Of a stretch of DNA of 64,000 nucleotides, positions 43,581 through 57,127 are shown piece by piece. The notes beneath the pieces were generated by a model. That model was not told the origin of the DNA and made no database searches. It saw only the letters and a list, made by a program, of their open reading frames with translations. Positions within the stretch are counted from its first letter, which is position 1, and each line of letters begins with the position of its first letter. The DNA is from Oceaniglobus indicus (GTDB lineage Bacteria > Pseudomonadota > Alphaproteobacteria > Rhodobacterales > Rhodobacteraceae), in NCBI RefSeq assembly GCF_002751875.1, contig NZ_NMZM01000002.1:186001-250000 (forward strand), in the 5' to 3' direction. The position numbers and the translations under genes were made by a program.

Positions 43581-44495
43581 CTAGGCCAGGACGGCCGCCT
43601 CGGCAGCACGCACGACCGGCCGCGCCACGGCCCGCATGGTCAGCTGGCGCGCGCTGGTTTCCGACAGCGCGTTGGTGACGTCGGCGGCCAGGGCCGGGTC
43701 GGCGTCAAGAACGGCATCGCCTGGATTGAAGCTCTCGACGGGCAGGCCTTCGGCAAAGACCACCTGGTGCGCGTCGAACAGCAGGTGGCGATAGACGATG
43801 GACCGGCACGGCGCCAACGCGATGCCCGGGCGCCCCACCATGTGCTTGGCGGCGATCAGAACCTCGGACGCCCCCAGGAACAACTCGGCCCGCCAGCCCC
43901 CCTGAAGCACGCGATGCTGCTGCGACAGGCGCAGCGTGCCGTGATCGCCCAGGGCGCCGCCCAGGATTTCGACCGGAGCACAGCGCCCGACGCCCGTTTC
44001 CGCGCGCGAGATCACGAGGCGCACGGGTTGCAGACCGTTGTCGGCCGTCTGCACCAGAGTTCCTTCGCGGATCTCCTCGATCGCCATGGCGCCCCATACG
44101 GTCGCGATCTTCGTGCCGGGGCCGAAACAGGTCGGGCCGAACTGGTTCACGCTGATCTGGGTGCTGTAGTTGACATAGGTCGAGCGGACGAACGTCCCTT
44201 CTTCCAGAACCGCGTTGCCGCGCGGCGTGAAGGCACGCGCGCCGTTGGCGGTATAGAAGGTCGTCCCGGTATAGGTGATGTCGGGGCCGCCATCGCTGGG
44301 CCGGATGGTGACGGTATCGTTCACATAGACCGCGGTGATCCGCGATCCGTCGAAGGTATCGCCGGTATTGCCACGGATCACGCCATTGTCGTTCACGTCG
44401 GTGAAAACCAACCGCTCGACCGACAGGGTCGTGCCGAAGGCGGGCGGATTGCCTGGATCCATGCGATAGAATTGGTCGACGTATTCTTGCGGCAT
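43581..44495 (-). CDS. Hint-domain protein, second copy
   Basis: 304 residues. The N-terminal ~115 residues are beta-rich (DVNDNGVIRGNTGDTFDGSRITAVYVNDTVTI), resembling a Ca-binding or VCBS-like region. A Hint domain follows, starting at Cys123 in PTCFGPGTKIATVWGAMAIEEIREG and continuing with RLSQQHRVL and FDAHQVVFAEGLPVESFNPG. It shares domain order and the HQVVFAEGLPVESF-type block with the protein at 3608-4726 but otherwise differs. No signal peptide. Function unknown; likely self-processing by analogy with hedgehog/intein proteins. Confidence 0.8.
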   Translation of the reverse strand: MPQEYVDQFYRMDPGNPPAFGTTLSVERLVFTDVNDNGVIRGNTGDTFDGSRITAVYVNDTVTIRPSDGGPDITYTGTTFYTANGARAFTPRGNAVLEEGTFVRSTYVNYSTQISVNQFGPTCFGPGTKIATVWGAMAIEEIREGTLVQTADNGLQPVRLVISRAETGVGRCAPVEILGGALGDHGTLRLSQQHRVLQGGWRAELFLGASEVLIAAKHMVGRPGIALAPCRSIVYRHLLFDAHQVVFAEGLPVESFNPGDAVLDADPALAADVTNALSETSARQLTMRAVARPVVRAAEAAVLA

Positions 44496-44642
44496 CAGCT
44501 CCCCCCTCGTTGGACGACAGGGCTAGTTCGCAATTTAGACATAATCGTGGCAAATTGGCCGGATTGGTTCCGGTGAGGCCCGATGTGGCAAAAACGCATC
44601 GCTATGCGGCATCGGCGGGACGGGCCCGCCGGTGCCGCGCGA

Positions 44643-49177
<4,535 letters not shown>

Positions 49178-49181
<4 letters not shown>

Positions 49182-49618
49182 GTCTGATCTCCCTGAACGG
49201 ATTTCTCGTCCGCTTCGTAATCGGCTTCGGTTGTTCTGGCGTGATCGCCCGCCAGCGCCAGATAGGCGGGGGCGCGATCGGCATAGATCTCGGACCTCAG
49301 CGGCCAGGTCTCGGTCGCATCGAATAGCCCCGGCATCAGATCATATTCGGCCGCCGGATCGTCGGTGTTGCGCATCCACAGATGCGATCCGCAGATCGGG
49401 CAGAACGCCCGCTCGGCGAACCCCGACGACGCGTATAGCGCCACCTTGCCCGCGACCGTCACATCCGACGCCGGAGCGGTGAACGCGGCAAAGACGGCGC
49501 CGGACCAGCGGCGGCACATCCGACAATGGCAGACGCCGACCCGGGCATCGTGGGATGCCACGCGGATCGTCACCGCACCGCACAGGCACCGGCCGTTCAG
49601 ACTGTCTGCCATCGCCAT
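49178..49618 (-). CDS. GFA-family zinc protein
   Basis: 146 residues with the Gfa/CENP-V fold and both cysteine sites: GRCLCGAVTIRV, VCHCRMCRRWSG and FCPICGSHLWMR. The family includes glutathione-dependent formaldehyde-activating enzyme, but the name is used broadly and the true activity is usually unknown. The ATG at 49618 has GAAAGG upstream; an ATG six bases later is an alternative. It sits between gltD (123 bases upstream) and gltB (4-nt overlap), an unusual position for it. Confidence 0.9.
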
Positions 49619-49741
49619 CACCTTTCCTTCACAGACCAGGTCAGCCCCGCTGCCCCATCGAGTTTGGCCGGCTTCGCTCGGCACCGGCCGCGATGCGAAT
49701 TGCGGAGACGCGGATCATACGGATGTCCGCCGAGGAACCGG

Positions 49742-51175
49742 TCACTCGGCCGCGATGCTGGTGGCGGCGTCGATATAGGCCAGCATCGCCTCGGCAGCCT
49801 CGCGCCCGTCGCGGATCGCCCAGACGACCAGGGACGCGCCGCGCTGGATATCGCCGCAGGCATAGACGCCTTCGATGCTGGTCTCATGGGTGCGGAAATC
49901 TGCGATCACGGTGCCCCAGCGCGACACTTCCAGCCCTTCGACCCCCCAGAGTTTCGGCAGATCCTCTGGCTCGAACCCCAGGGCCTTGATCACCAGATCG
50001 GCGTCTTCGACATAGTCCGACCCCTCGATCAGTTCGGGCATCTGCCGCCCGGTGACATCGGGTTCACCCAGCCGCATCTTCTGAACCATGACACCGGTCA
50101 CGGCATCGCCCGCAAACCCTTGGGGCGCGGAAAGCCACGCGAATTCGACACCTTCCTCTTCGGCGTTGGCGACCTCGCGCTGTGATCCGGGCATGTTGGT
50201 GCGATCCCGGCGATACAGGCATTTCACCGAATCCGCGCCCTGGCGCACCGCCGTGCGAACGCAATCCATGGCCGTATCGCCACCGCCGATCACGACCACC
50301 CTCTTGCCCTTGGCGTTCAGCGCGCCGCTTTCGAAATCGGGCACGTCGTCGCCAAAGTTCTGGCGGTTGGATGCGGTCAGATAATCGATGGCACGCACGA
50401 TTCCGTCGGCCCCGGCACCGGGCGCGGTCAATTCGCGCGATTTATAGACACCGGTGGCAATCAGCACGGCGTCGTGCTGTCCACGGATCGCATCGAAGCT
50501 GATATCTTCGCCGACGTTGCAGTTCAGAACGAAGGTGACGCCGCCCTCCTCAAGCTGGCGGATGCGCCGCATCACCACGTCCTTTTCCAGCTTGAACCCC
50601 GGGATGCCATAGGTCATCAAACCGCCCGCCCGGTCGTGACGATCATAGACCGTCACCTGGATGCCATGCCGGCGCAGCATGTCCGCCGCGGCCAGACCGC
50701 CGGGGCCGGCGCCGACGATGCCGACCGACTCGGCCCGTTCACCGCCGTTCGTGATCGGCTTGACCCAGCCCTGATCGAACGCCGCGTCGGTGATGTATTT
50801 CTCGACCGATCCGATGGTAACGGTGCCATGGCCCGCCTGTTCGATCACGCAGTTGCCTTCGCACAGCCGATCCTGCGGGCAGATCCGGCCGCAGATCTCG
50901 GGGAAGGTATTGGTCGCCTGGGCCAGGTCATAGGCCTCGCGCAACCGCCCCTCGGCCGTCAGACGCAGCCAGTCGGGGATGTTGTTGTGCAGGGGGCAAT
51001 GGCTCTGACAATAGGGCACGCCGCATTGGCTGCACCGGGCCGCCTGCTCTGCCGCCTTCTCGCGGGCGAATTCGCTGTAGATTTCATCGAAATCCTGTCG
51101 CCGCAGGTCTGGTGCGCGCTTTTCGGGCATGTCCCGCTGCACATCCACGAATCTCAACATGACGTTCTTGGCCAT
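49742..51175 (-). CDS. gltD: Glutamate synthase (NADPH), small subunit
   Basis: 477 residues. N-terminal 4Fe-4S cysteines lie in ARCSQCGVPYCQSHCPLHNN and ICGRICPQDRLCEGNC; the FAD site is VGIVGAGPGGLAAADMLRR; the NADPH site is RVVVIGGGDTAMDC. It passes electrons from NADPH to GltB. The gene is divergent from uppP across a 204-bp AT-rich intergenic region and probably leads the gltD-GFA-gltB transcript. A small hairpin (GGGTGC-GCG-GCACCC) lies in its leader. Confidence 0.97.
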   Translation of the reverse strand: MAKNVMLRFVDVQRDMPEKRAPDLRRQDFDEIYSEFAREKAAEQAARCSQCGVPYCQSHCPLHNNIPDWLRLTAEGRLREAYDLAQATNTFPEICGRICPQDRLCEGNCVIEQAGHGTVTIGSVEKYITDAAFDQGWVKPITNGGERAESVGIVGAGPGGLAAADMLRRHGIQVTVYDRHDRAGGLMTYGIPGFKLEKDVVMRRIRQLEEGGVTFVLNCNVGEDISFDAIRGQHDAVLIATGVYKSRELTAPGAGADGIVRAIDYLTASNRQNFGDDVPDFESGALNAKGKRVVVIGGGDTAMDCVRTAVRQGADSVKCLYRRDRTNMPGSQREVANAEEEGVEFAWLSAPQGFAGDAVTGVMVQKMRLGEPDVTGRQMPELIEGSDYVEDADLVIKALGFEPEDLPKLWGVEGLEVSRWGTVIADFRTHETSIEGVYACGDIQRGASLVVWAIRDGREAAEAMLAYIDAATSIAAE

Positions 51176-51379
51176 TGCTCCAACCTCGGCTAAGGGTGCG
51201 CGGCACCCGGCTAATCAGACATCGCTCATTTAAAAGGCAACATGACTTACCTATAAAACGATAGAACCGGAAATCGCATCAAAAAATGTGCTGATTCTTA
51301 ATTTTTTAGGGCCGAATCGTAACTATCAACCTGAAACACGCGTCGGATCAAAGCCTTAACCGCCGCTGACTGGAACCCC
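51176..51379. promoter_or_regulatory. AT-rich divergent promoter region, gltD/uppP
   Basis: One of the AT-richest stretches in the window. On the plus strand TTTAAA (51229-51234), a 17-bp spacer and TATAAA (51252-51257) form a candidate uppP promoter. The gltD leader contains the hairpin GGGTGC/GCACCC at 51194-51208. No NtrC-like or other operator is clear to me. Confidence 0.5.
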
Positions 51380-52183
51380 ATGACATTGTTCAATCTGCTT
51401 CTCGTTGCCATCATCCAGGGTCTGACGGAATTTCTGCCGGTGTCGTCCTCGGGCCATCTGATTCTGCTGCCCGCCATCACGGGCCTTGCCGACCAAGGGC
51501 AAGCCATCGATGTCGCGGTGCATGTCGGCACCTTGGGCGCTGTCGTGCTGTATTTCTGGGCGGATGTTCGCGACGGCCTGATCGGGCTGACGCGCCTGGC
51601 ACGCGGGCGCGCCGACACCCCGGGGGCGCGGCTGGCATTGTGCCTGATCGTGGCGACCGTACCCGTGATCGTCGCTGGCCTGATCCTGAAGCTGACGGGG
51701 CTGGATCACCTCATGCGATCAACCGCCGTCATCGGCTGGACGATGCTGATTTTCGGGCTCGTGCTGTATTGGACCGACCGGAAAGGTGCGACGACGCGCA
51801 CCACTGGGGACTGGTCGTTGCGACATGCATGGATCATGGGGCTGTGGCAGGCGATCGCATTGATCCCCGGCACGTCACGATCCGGCATCACGGTTTCGGC
51901 GGCGCGCTGGCTGGGTTACGCGCGCGAGGATGCCGCGCGCATTGCCATGCTGATGTCGATCCCGACGATACTGGCGTCGGGCATCCTGCTTGGCGCGGAA
52001 GTCGTCGGATCGGCCGACATGGCATTGGCGCGGGACGCGGCCATCGGCGCCGCCTTTGCCTTTGTCTCGGCGCTGTTGGCGCTCAGCCTGATGATGCGGC
52101 TTCTGAAAACCGTCAGCTTCACGCCCTATGTCATCTATCGGATGATCCTGGGCGTCGCGCTGTTGGTCTGGGCCTATTCCTGA
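51380..52183 (+). CDS. uppP: Undecaprenyl-diphosphatase (BacA type)
   Basis: 267-residue integral membrane enzyme that dephosphorylates undecaprenyl diphosphate to recycle the wall-synthesis lipid carrier; also confers bacitracin tolerance. Signature motifs are GLTEFLPVSSSGHLIL and the second LIPGTSRSGITVSAARWLG. About eight membrane helices. Its 3' end overlaps by ten bases the convergent NDUFA9-like gene. The ATG at 51380 is the family start. Confidence 0.96.
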   Translation: MTLFNLLLVAIIQGLTEFLPVSSSGHLILLPAITGLADQGQAIDVAVHVGTLGAVVLYFWADVRDGLIGLTRLARGRADTPGARLALCLIVATVPVIVAGLILKLTGLDHLMRSTAVIGWTMLIFGLVLYWTDRKGATTRTTGDWSLRHAWIMGLWQAIALIPGTSRSGITVSAARWLGYAREDAARIAMLMSIPTILASGILLGAEVVGSADMALARDAAIGAAFAFVSALLALSLMMRLLKTVSFTPYVIYRMILGVALLVWAYS

Positions 52184-53163
52184 GGCTGGCGCAGGTTCTT
52201 GGCCGAATTCTTGATCGCGGCATATTGCCCCGACGGCCGGAACCGCCACAGGTATTCCGGCAGCACTGCCTCGGTCGATACGGGATCTATTCCAAGCGCC
52301 GCAAACCCCTTGGCGTCCGGTGACACGACATTGTCACGGGCCAGGTTTTCGACCTGATCCCGCGTGACGGGCCCTTTGATCAAACCGCCGCTGAACTTGT
52401 TCAGCACGTCGAAGGTCGACCCCATCAGCCGCGCCAGCCACCAGGGCGTGTTCAGGATCAGGCGACGCCGCTGAATGACGCCCAGCATTTCCTGCATCAA
52501 CGTGCGGAAGCTCTGAACGTCCGGGCCGCCCAGCTCGTAAACGCCGGCGGGTGCCAGGCCCTGAACGCCCAACACCGCCGCACGCGCCACGTCATCGACA
52601 TAGACCGGCTGAAACAGGGTTTCCGCGCCGATGACGGGAAGCACCGGACCGAACCGCGTCATGCCGGCAAACCGATTGAAGAACTCGTCCTCGGGACCGA
52701 AGATGATCGACGGGCGCAGGATCACCGCGCCGGGGAACGCCTGCCGCACGGCCGCCTCGCCCTTGGCCTTGGTCCGGGCATAGGCGCTTTCGCTGTCCTC
52801 GTCGGCACCGATGGCCGAGATCTGGACCAGGGTCGCGGCACCCTGTTCGGCCGCAAGCCGCGCGATGCGTGCCGCACCCTCGACCTGCACGGCCTCGAAG
52901 CTTTGCTTGCCCGCTTCCGCAAGGATCCCGACACAGTTCACGACCGCGTCCGCGCCCCGCAAGACCGCGCGCACCGAGTCGTCGTCACGGATGTTGCACA
53001 TCACCGGCTCGACCTGGCCCACGACACCGTAGGTGCGCACGAACATCGCGTCGTTCGGGCGGCGCACGGCCACCCGCACCCGCCAGCCTTCCTTGGCCAT
53101 GCGCCGCGCGATATAACGGCCGACAAAACCGGAACCGCCAAAGATCGTGACAAGGTTGGTCAT
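52174..53163 (-). CDS. Complex I NDUFA9-like NAD(P)-binding protein
   Basis: 329 residues. N-terminal Rossmann fold NLVTIFGGSGFVGRYIARRMAKEGWRVRVAVR, then VVNCVGILAEAGKQSFEAV, VQISAIGADEDSESAYARTKAKGE and ILRPSIIFGPEDEFFNRFAGM, the atypical-SDR pattern shared with mitochondrial NDUFA9. In alphaproteobacteria such proteins are complex I-associated or NmrA-like; the nuo genes are not in this window. The ATG at 53163 opens the Rossmann strand directly. Convergent with uppP. Confidence 0.9.
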   Translation of the reverse strand: MTNLVTIFGGSGFVGRYIARRMAKEGWRVRVAVRRPNDAMFVRTYGVVGQVEPVMCNIRDDDSVRAVLRGADAVVNCVGILAEAGKQSFEAVQVEGAARIARLAAEQGAATLVQISAIGADEDSESAYARTKAKGEAAVRQAFPGAVILRPSIIFGPEDEFFNRFAGMTRFGPVLPVIGAETLFQPVYVDDVARAAVLGVQGLAPAGVYELGGPDVQSFRTLMQEMLGVIQRRRLILNTPWWLARLMGSTFDVLNKFSGGLIKGPVTRDQVENLARDNVVSPDAKGFAALGIDPVSTEAVLPEYLWRFRPSGQYAAIKNSAKNLRQPQE

Positions 53164-53348
53164 GGAATCCGCCCCGTTTTGTTGGATCGCCCTTGGTTTA
53201 CTTGTCCCCCCAAGACCACACAAGGTGCAATTCGCCCCACCCCCCGGGGCACGAGGTCGGGGATTTCCCGACGGGCGCAAATTCACCGCGCAAAACCCGT
53301 TGACAGCCCCGGCGCACTGCCGTAATCCGCCCCCACGACACGATACGT

Positions 53349-53434
53349 GCCCAGGTGGCGGAATGGTAGACGCGCTAGCTTCAGGTGCTAGTACTGGCAA
53401 CGGTGTGGAGGTTCGAGTCCTCTCCTGGGCACCA
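53349..53434 (+). tRNA. tRNA-Leu (anticodon CAG)
   Basis: 86 nt including an encoded CCA. The acceptor stem GCCCAGG/CCTGGGC, a T arm with the TTCGAGT loop, and the anticodon stem CTAGC/GCTAG with loop TTCAGGT (CAG at 53382-53384) all pair. The long variable arm is expected of a class II leucine tRNA. Confidence 0.96.
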
Positions 53435-53627
53435 CTTAATCCAATATTACCTTTTGATTACAGAAGCTGCGGATTATCCTGCGGCTCCAGTTCCCCTCCT
53501 CACCCCCCCTTTCATCGTCTTTTGCCACTGCTTCCGGTCGGGAGTGCGGATTCGGTATTCTTGCAAGTCCGCAAGCTCTTTTGCGCAAATCGGCTGAAGG
53601 CCGAGGATCCCCTTTGCCTGGACGGAC

Positions 53628-53765
53628 TCATCCCACGGGTTCCGTTACGGGTATACCGAGCGCGGTGTGGCCGTTCAGGACGACGATGCGGACCTGGAGT
53701 TCGGCGACCCGACGGTCGAAGTCCCGTGTCATGAGCCGCTGGGCCAGCAGTTTCACACAATGCAT
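53628..53765 (-). pseudogene. Transposase C-terminal remnant
   Basis: An in-frame stretch of 45 residues ending LNGHTALGIPVTEPVG, preceded by VKLLAQRLMTRDFDRRVAEL, has the look of a transposase C-terminal tail. It lacks any start or catalytic DDE core. I tentatively place it with IS5-type or similar elements; family assignment is uncertain. Confidence 0.5.
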
Positions 53766-53955
53766 CTCGTCTCGTCTCGACGCGGCTCCGGCGGTGGTCT
53801 CCGCTCCATCGTCGCCAGATTGCACGTCCAAGGTGTTTGGCCGCGCGCAGGCCGTCGTTTCCCGGCGAGCCTTGGCCGCCATTGGTCTGAGGACGATGGC
53901 GGGCGCTCCGGCGGTGATAGTCTTCCAGGGCTTCGCGTTCCTGCGGGGCGGGATG

Positions 53956-54130
53956 AACCTCGCGTCGCCCGTCGGTGTTCACGCCGACCGCAAGGGCAAC
54001 GGCGACGGCGACAGTTACGATCCGGCCGCCATGGCGAACCTTGGGGTCGATCGCATCGATCCAGAGGCAGGTCATTCGCCGTTAATCAGTCGGGTCAGGA
54101 AGGCATCGACCCGTTCATCAACTTGGCATC
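53956..54130 (-). pseudogene. IS256-type (mutator) transposase fragment, frameshifted
   Basis: Two frames join to give QVDERVDAFLTRLINGE and then LWIDAIDPKVRHGGRIV followed by AVGVNTDGRREV, the mutator-transposase block that normally reads as one continuous stretch including the first catalytic Asp. A TGA stands where the conserved Trp codon (TGG) is expected, and a one-base shift follows. Degenerate and clearly inactive. Confidence 0.7.
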
Positions 54131-54565
54131 GATGAGCTGGTATCTTGCCATATCCAGCCCCTCCAGAGGGAGCTTTTGAGGGTGCACGATCCGTTTGATA
54201 CATATTCGTCGAGGGCGCATAGTAGCTTAAGCATCTGAACTTTTTATAAGTTAAATCTCTGCCAGATCGCTGCAAGGCTCAAACTTGGCGTCTCTTCCGA
54301 CCGCCATATCAAGCTTGAAATGCCGACACGATCCGGCTTTCCGCCGATTTCGCATCTTCGCTTGCGAACCGCGACAAGGCTTGTCGCACAACACCCACCC
54401 TATCGAGAGCCGATGACAGCGCGCGGATACTGCGCGTTGCATCGTGGACGCGACACCGGGCATATATCGGCCGCCCGGCAAGTCCGGGTGATTTCATGGG
54501 GCTTCGTTGCCTGTCTGGCTCGGTCGCCCTATGTTGCGCCCAAGCAGGCGAAAGGACAAAATGCG

Positions 54566-54961
54566 ATGCGCCCCGGCCTTCCGAGCAGTCCGCTTCGGGT
54601 CATCTGGTTCCTGATCGGCGCGATCGCCTTGGTCTTGGGCCTGATCGGTGCCGTGCTGCCGCTGTTGCCGACGACGCCCTTCGTCATCCTTGCCGCCTTC
54701 GCATTCGGCAAAAGCGTCCCTGCGTTTCAAACCCGGCTGGAGCAAAACCGCATTTTCGGGCCGATCATCGCCGATTGGCGGGCATCGGGCGCCATTGCCC
54801 CGCGCTACAAGGTGCTGTCGGTGGCGATGATGGCCGTGACCTTGGCGTTCGGTCTGGCGTCGGGCATGCCGCTTGCCGTGAAAGTGGCCCAGGTGGTGGC
54901 CATCGCAGCGGCCGCGACCTTCGTGCTCAGCCGACCAAGCTCGGCCAAGCCTACCCCGTGA
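54566..54961 (+). CDS. YbaN/DUF454-family inner-membrane protein
   Basis: 131 residues with about three to four membrane helices. The DUF454 signature GLIGAVLPLLPTTPFVILAAFAFGKSVP lies in the first 60 residues, followed by FGPIIADWRASGAIAPRYK. The family has no firmly assigned function. Preceded by AAAGGA ten bases before the ATG at 54566. It stands next to the iron-related cluster, but neighbour logic is weak. Confidence 0.85.
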   Translation: MRPGLPSSPLRVIWFLIGAIALVLGLIGAVLPLLPTTPFVILAAFAFGKSVPAFQTRLEQNRIFGPIIADWRASGAIAPRYKVLSVAMMAVTLAFGLASGMPLAVKVAQVVAIAAAATFVLSRPSSAKPTP

Positions 54962-55024
54962 CGGACCGTCCAGCGCAATAGCGGGTTTCGGCCAAGCTGC
55001 CTACCCCATTCGCCATGGCGTCGC

Positions 55025-56419
55025 CTACCAGTGCCAGAACAACAACCACCACGCACACAGCGGTGCCCCGAAGGCGCAGGCCGCCGCCCCGCTTGCAAGG
55101 GCCAGTCGCACGCCGTGGGCCTGGCGGGCCAGGATCCGCACCAGAAGATACCCCGAGGCTGCGACGGCGGCGGCAAGCGCCCAGAACCGGACGGCACCGA
55201 TCCATTCCAGCGCAAAACCGTCCGCGCGCAGTTGCGTCACCGTCATCGACGACAGCCCCAGGATCACACCGACCGCCGCCAGCGGAATCAGGCCGTGGCT
55301 GACGTGATGGAACCGCCGCCAGTTCCACGTGCCGGAAATCCGCACGGCCAAGGCCAGCGGCAGGCCGACCGCGGCGCTGATCACCACCGCGGCGACGGTG
55401 ATGTACAGCATCAGCACCGCCCCATCGAGAAGCGTCAGCACGTCGTTGCGGGCGGGGTAATTCGTCAGCAGATACCAGGGCAGGCTTTGCTCAAGCGGCC
55501 AATAGACGTCATGCTGCACCAGCCAGGTCGCCAAGGCCTGCTTGGCGCCGACGAACCAGGGGCTTGCCGACCATTGGAAGGCGCCGATGGCGACCCCCAT
55601 CAGCCCGGTGATGATCAGCAGGCTGTCCCAGATGCTGGCCGTTTCGGCCGCGAGGTTGACCACCTCGTGATCGGGACGGCGCGACTTCAATTCCACCGCA
55701 TCGCGATACCCGGCGCAGCGCCCGCACATATGGCACGCACTTGTCCCCTGCATGGTCTTCACCGCCACCAGCGGCGCGCAGGTAAAGGGTTGCATCGCTT
55801 GCGGGCGCTGCTGCGGTGCGCTCCACTGTGTCCGGTCGACGCCGTAATGCACCGGCGCCAGCTTTGCCAGCAGGCCGAACACCCCGTTGACCGGGCAGAG
55901 GTAGCGGCACCAGACCCGCTTGTTGCGCCCATACATCCAGCCAACGGCCATGGCGGCAAGGGTCGAACCTCCGAGGATCAGCAACACCGCCAGCGGATAT
56001 TGATAGACGCTGATCATCTGACCATAGACGGTCGTCAGCACGAAGGCGGTGAAGGGCCAGCCTTTCCAGCGGATCCAGCGGGGGGTTGCGCGGCCCCGGC
56101 CATGGCGCGCGGCAAACTCGGACAGCGCCCCTTCGGGGCAGAAGAGGCCGCACCACAACCGGCCAAAAACCAGCATCGACAACAGCACCCCCGGCCACCA
56201 CACGCCCCAGAACAGGAATTGCGCCAATAATGTCAGGTTGTCCCAGACATGGGCCCCCGCAGGCGGCAAGGGCAGGATCGCGGGGCCGATCAGCAGCACG
56301 GCATAGACGACAACCACACCCCATTGCAGCGCCATAACCGCCCCGCGATGGTCCCGCAACCACAGGCCGAATCGCATCAGGCGCGCCCGGTGGTCACCGT
56401 GGTATTCAACCGCGCTCAT
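55025..56419 (-). CDS. Polyferredoxin-type membrane protein (FtrD/NosR-like)
   Basis: 464 residues. Several transmembrane helices flank cysteine-rich motifs: LWCGLFCPEGALSEF, WCRYLCPVNGVFG, and a soluble ACHMCGRCAGYRD. These match 4Fe-4S polyferredoxins such as FtrD, which in FtrABCD systems feeds electrons to ferrous-iron uptake. The next gene on this strand is a P19-like protein, and a 40-residue ORF overlaps this start by four bases (ATGA). The permease and cupredoxin members (FTR1, FtrB) are absent from the visible region. The ATG at 56419 gives MSAVEYHGDHRARL. Confidence 0.82.
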   Translation of the reverse strand: MSAVEYHGDHRARLMRFGLWLRDHRGAVMALQWGVVVVYAVLLIGPAILPLPPAGAHVWDNLTLLAQFLFWGVWWPGVLLSMLVFGRLWCGLFCPEGALSEFAARHGRGRATPRWIRWKGWPFTAFVLTTVYGQMISVYQYPLAVLLILGGSTLAAMAVGWMYGRNKRVWCRYLCPVNGVFGLLAKLAPVHYGVDRTQWSAPQQRPQAMQPFTCAPLVAVKTMQGTSACHMCGRCAGYRDAVELKSRRPDHEVVNLAAETASIWDSLLIITGLMGVAIGAFQWSASPWFVGAKQALATWLVQHDVYWPLEQSLPWYLLTNYPARNDVLTLLDGAVLMLYITVAAVVISAAVGLPLALAVRISGTWNWRRFHHVSHGLIPLAAVGVILGLSSMTVTQLRADGFALEWIGAVRFWALAAAVAASGYLLVRILARQAHGVRLALASGAAACAFGAPLCAWWLLFWHW

Positions 56420-56538
56420 GCGAGGCCTTCCCCGCGCCGACCGCTTTTCCCTGCAAAGCCGTGGAATTCGATCGCGCCATGCGGAGGCACGACGATTCCG
56501 TCGTTCAGTGTGATGGTCATAATCAGTAGGTGTTTCAT
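56416..56538 (-). CDS. Tiny coupled ORF between iron-protein genes
   Basis: 40 residues starting MKHLLIMTITLNDGIVVPPHGAIEFHGFAG. Its stop overlaps the polyferredoxin start as ATGA, and GGGGA precedes its start by about nine bases. It has no recognised homologue, signal or membrane helix. It could be a short regulatory peptide driving translation of the next gene or a remnant of a lost cupredoxin. Real expression is unproven. Confidence 0.4.
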   Translation of the reverse strand: MKHLLIMTITLNDGIVVPPHGAIEFHGFAGKSGRRGEGLA

Positions 56539-56593
56539 TGCGCAGGTTCCCCAACGTGCGCGGCCGACCACGGCAGCCGACCGCGCATCGGCG

Positions 56594-57127
56594 TCAATAG
56601 GCGCCCTTCTTGCCGGTGCCGGCAAAAACGAAATCGTAGTCCCTGGTGAACGGTTCAAACCACGGCGCCACGCCGGTTTCGGGGTCGGTATGGCGGCCGA
56701 ATCCCATGCCATCGGGGGGCGAAACAGTCAGCGTCAGCCGATACGCACCCACACCGTCCAGCTTGACGTTGTCGCCATAATGGGGGCCATCGCTGGCGAC
56801 CATCGGCATCATGTCGCCCGATGCGGTCCAGTCGCTGTTTTCCTTCGCCAACGCGAACCAGACTTGAAGGTAAGGCACCCATTCGCCTTCGTTCAGGCCG
56901 TTCGGATTGCCCGCCAGCGCGTGAATATCGGCCTCCAGGTGGATGTCCGCCTCCACCGCGGGGGTCATCATGCCTGCGGGCTGCATCACGATGGGCTGAA
57001 GATAAACGGCCGCGACCTCCAGGCCGGCGCCCGTCTGCGGCACCCCGATGGGATACTCGGCCGCACCCGCAGGAAACGCGAGAGTCACGGCAAGCAACGA
57101 CAAGGCGGCGTGGTGGGGGCGTATCAT
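56594..57127 (-). CDS. P19/FtrA-type periplasmic iron-binding protein
   Basis: 177 residues with a Sec signal (HHAALSLLAVTLAFPAGAAE) and the P19/Tp34 iron-transport fold: VYLQPIVMQPAGMM, ADIHLEADIHALAGN, and DGPHYGDNVKL, with His and Met ligands for Cu/Fe as in Campylobacter P19. It would help uptake of ferric or ferrous iron with the polyferredoxin downstream. Start at 57127 with AAGGAG upstream. The upstream gap is AT-rich. Confidence 0.87.
   Translation of the reverse strand: MIRPHHAALSLLAVTLAFPAGAAEYPIGVPQTGAGLEVAAVYLQPIVMQPAGMMTPAVEADIHLEADIHALAGNPNGLNEGEWVPYLQVWFALAKENSDWTASGDMMPMVASDGPHYGDNVKLDGVGAYRLTLTVSPPDGMGFGRHTDPETGVAPWFEPFTRDYDFVFAGTGKKGAY

Larger units (their letters stand above)
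53435..54565. other. Gene-free stretch with insertion-sequence debris
   Basis: No intact gene between tRNA-Leu and the YbaN-like gene. Two short transposase remnants are recognisable on the minus strand (53628-53765 and 53956-54130). The part from 54170 to 54300 is AT-rich with no clear feature. No integrase, tRNA-end duplication or terminal inverted repeats were found. Confidence 0.6.

Noticed and set aside
53349-54565. Genomic-island attachment site at tRNA-Leu
   Set aside because: No duplicate of the tRNA 3' end and no integrase gene in the adjacent region; only old IS fragments are present.
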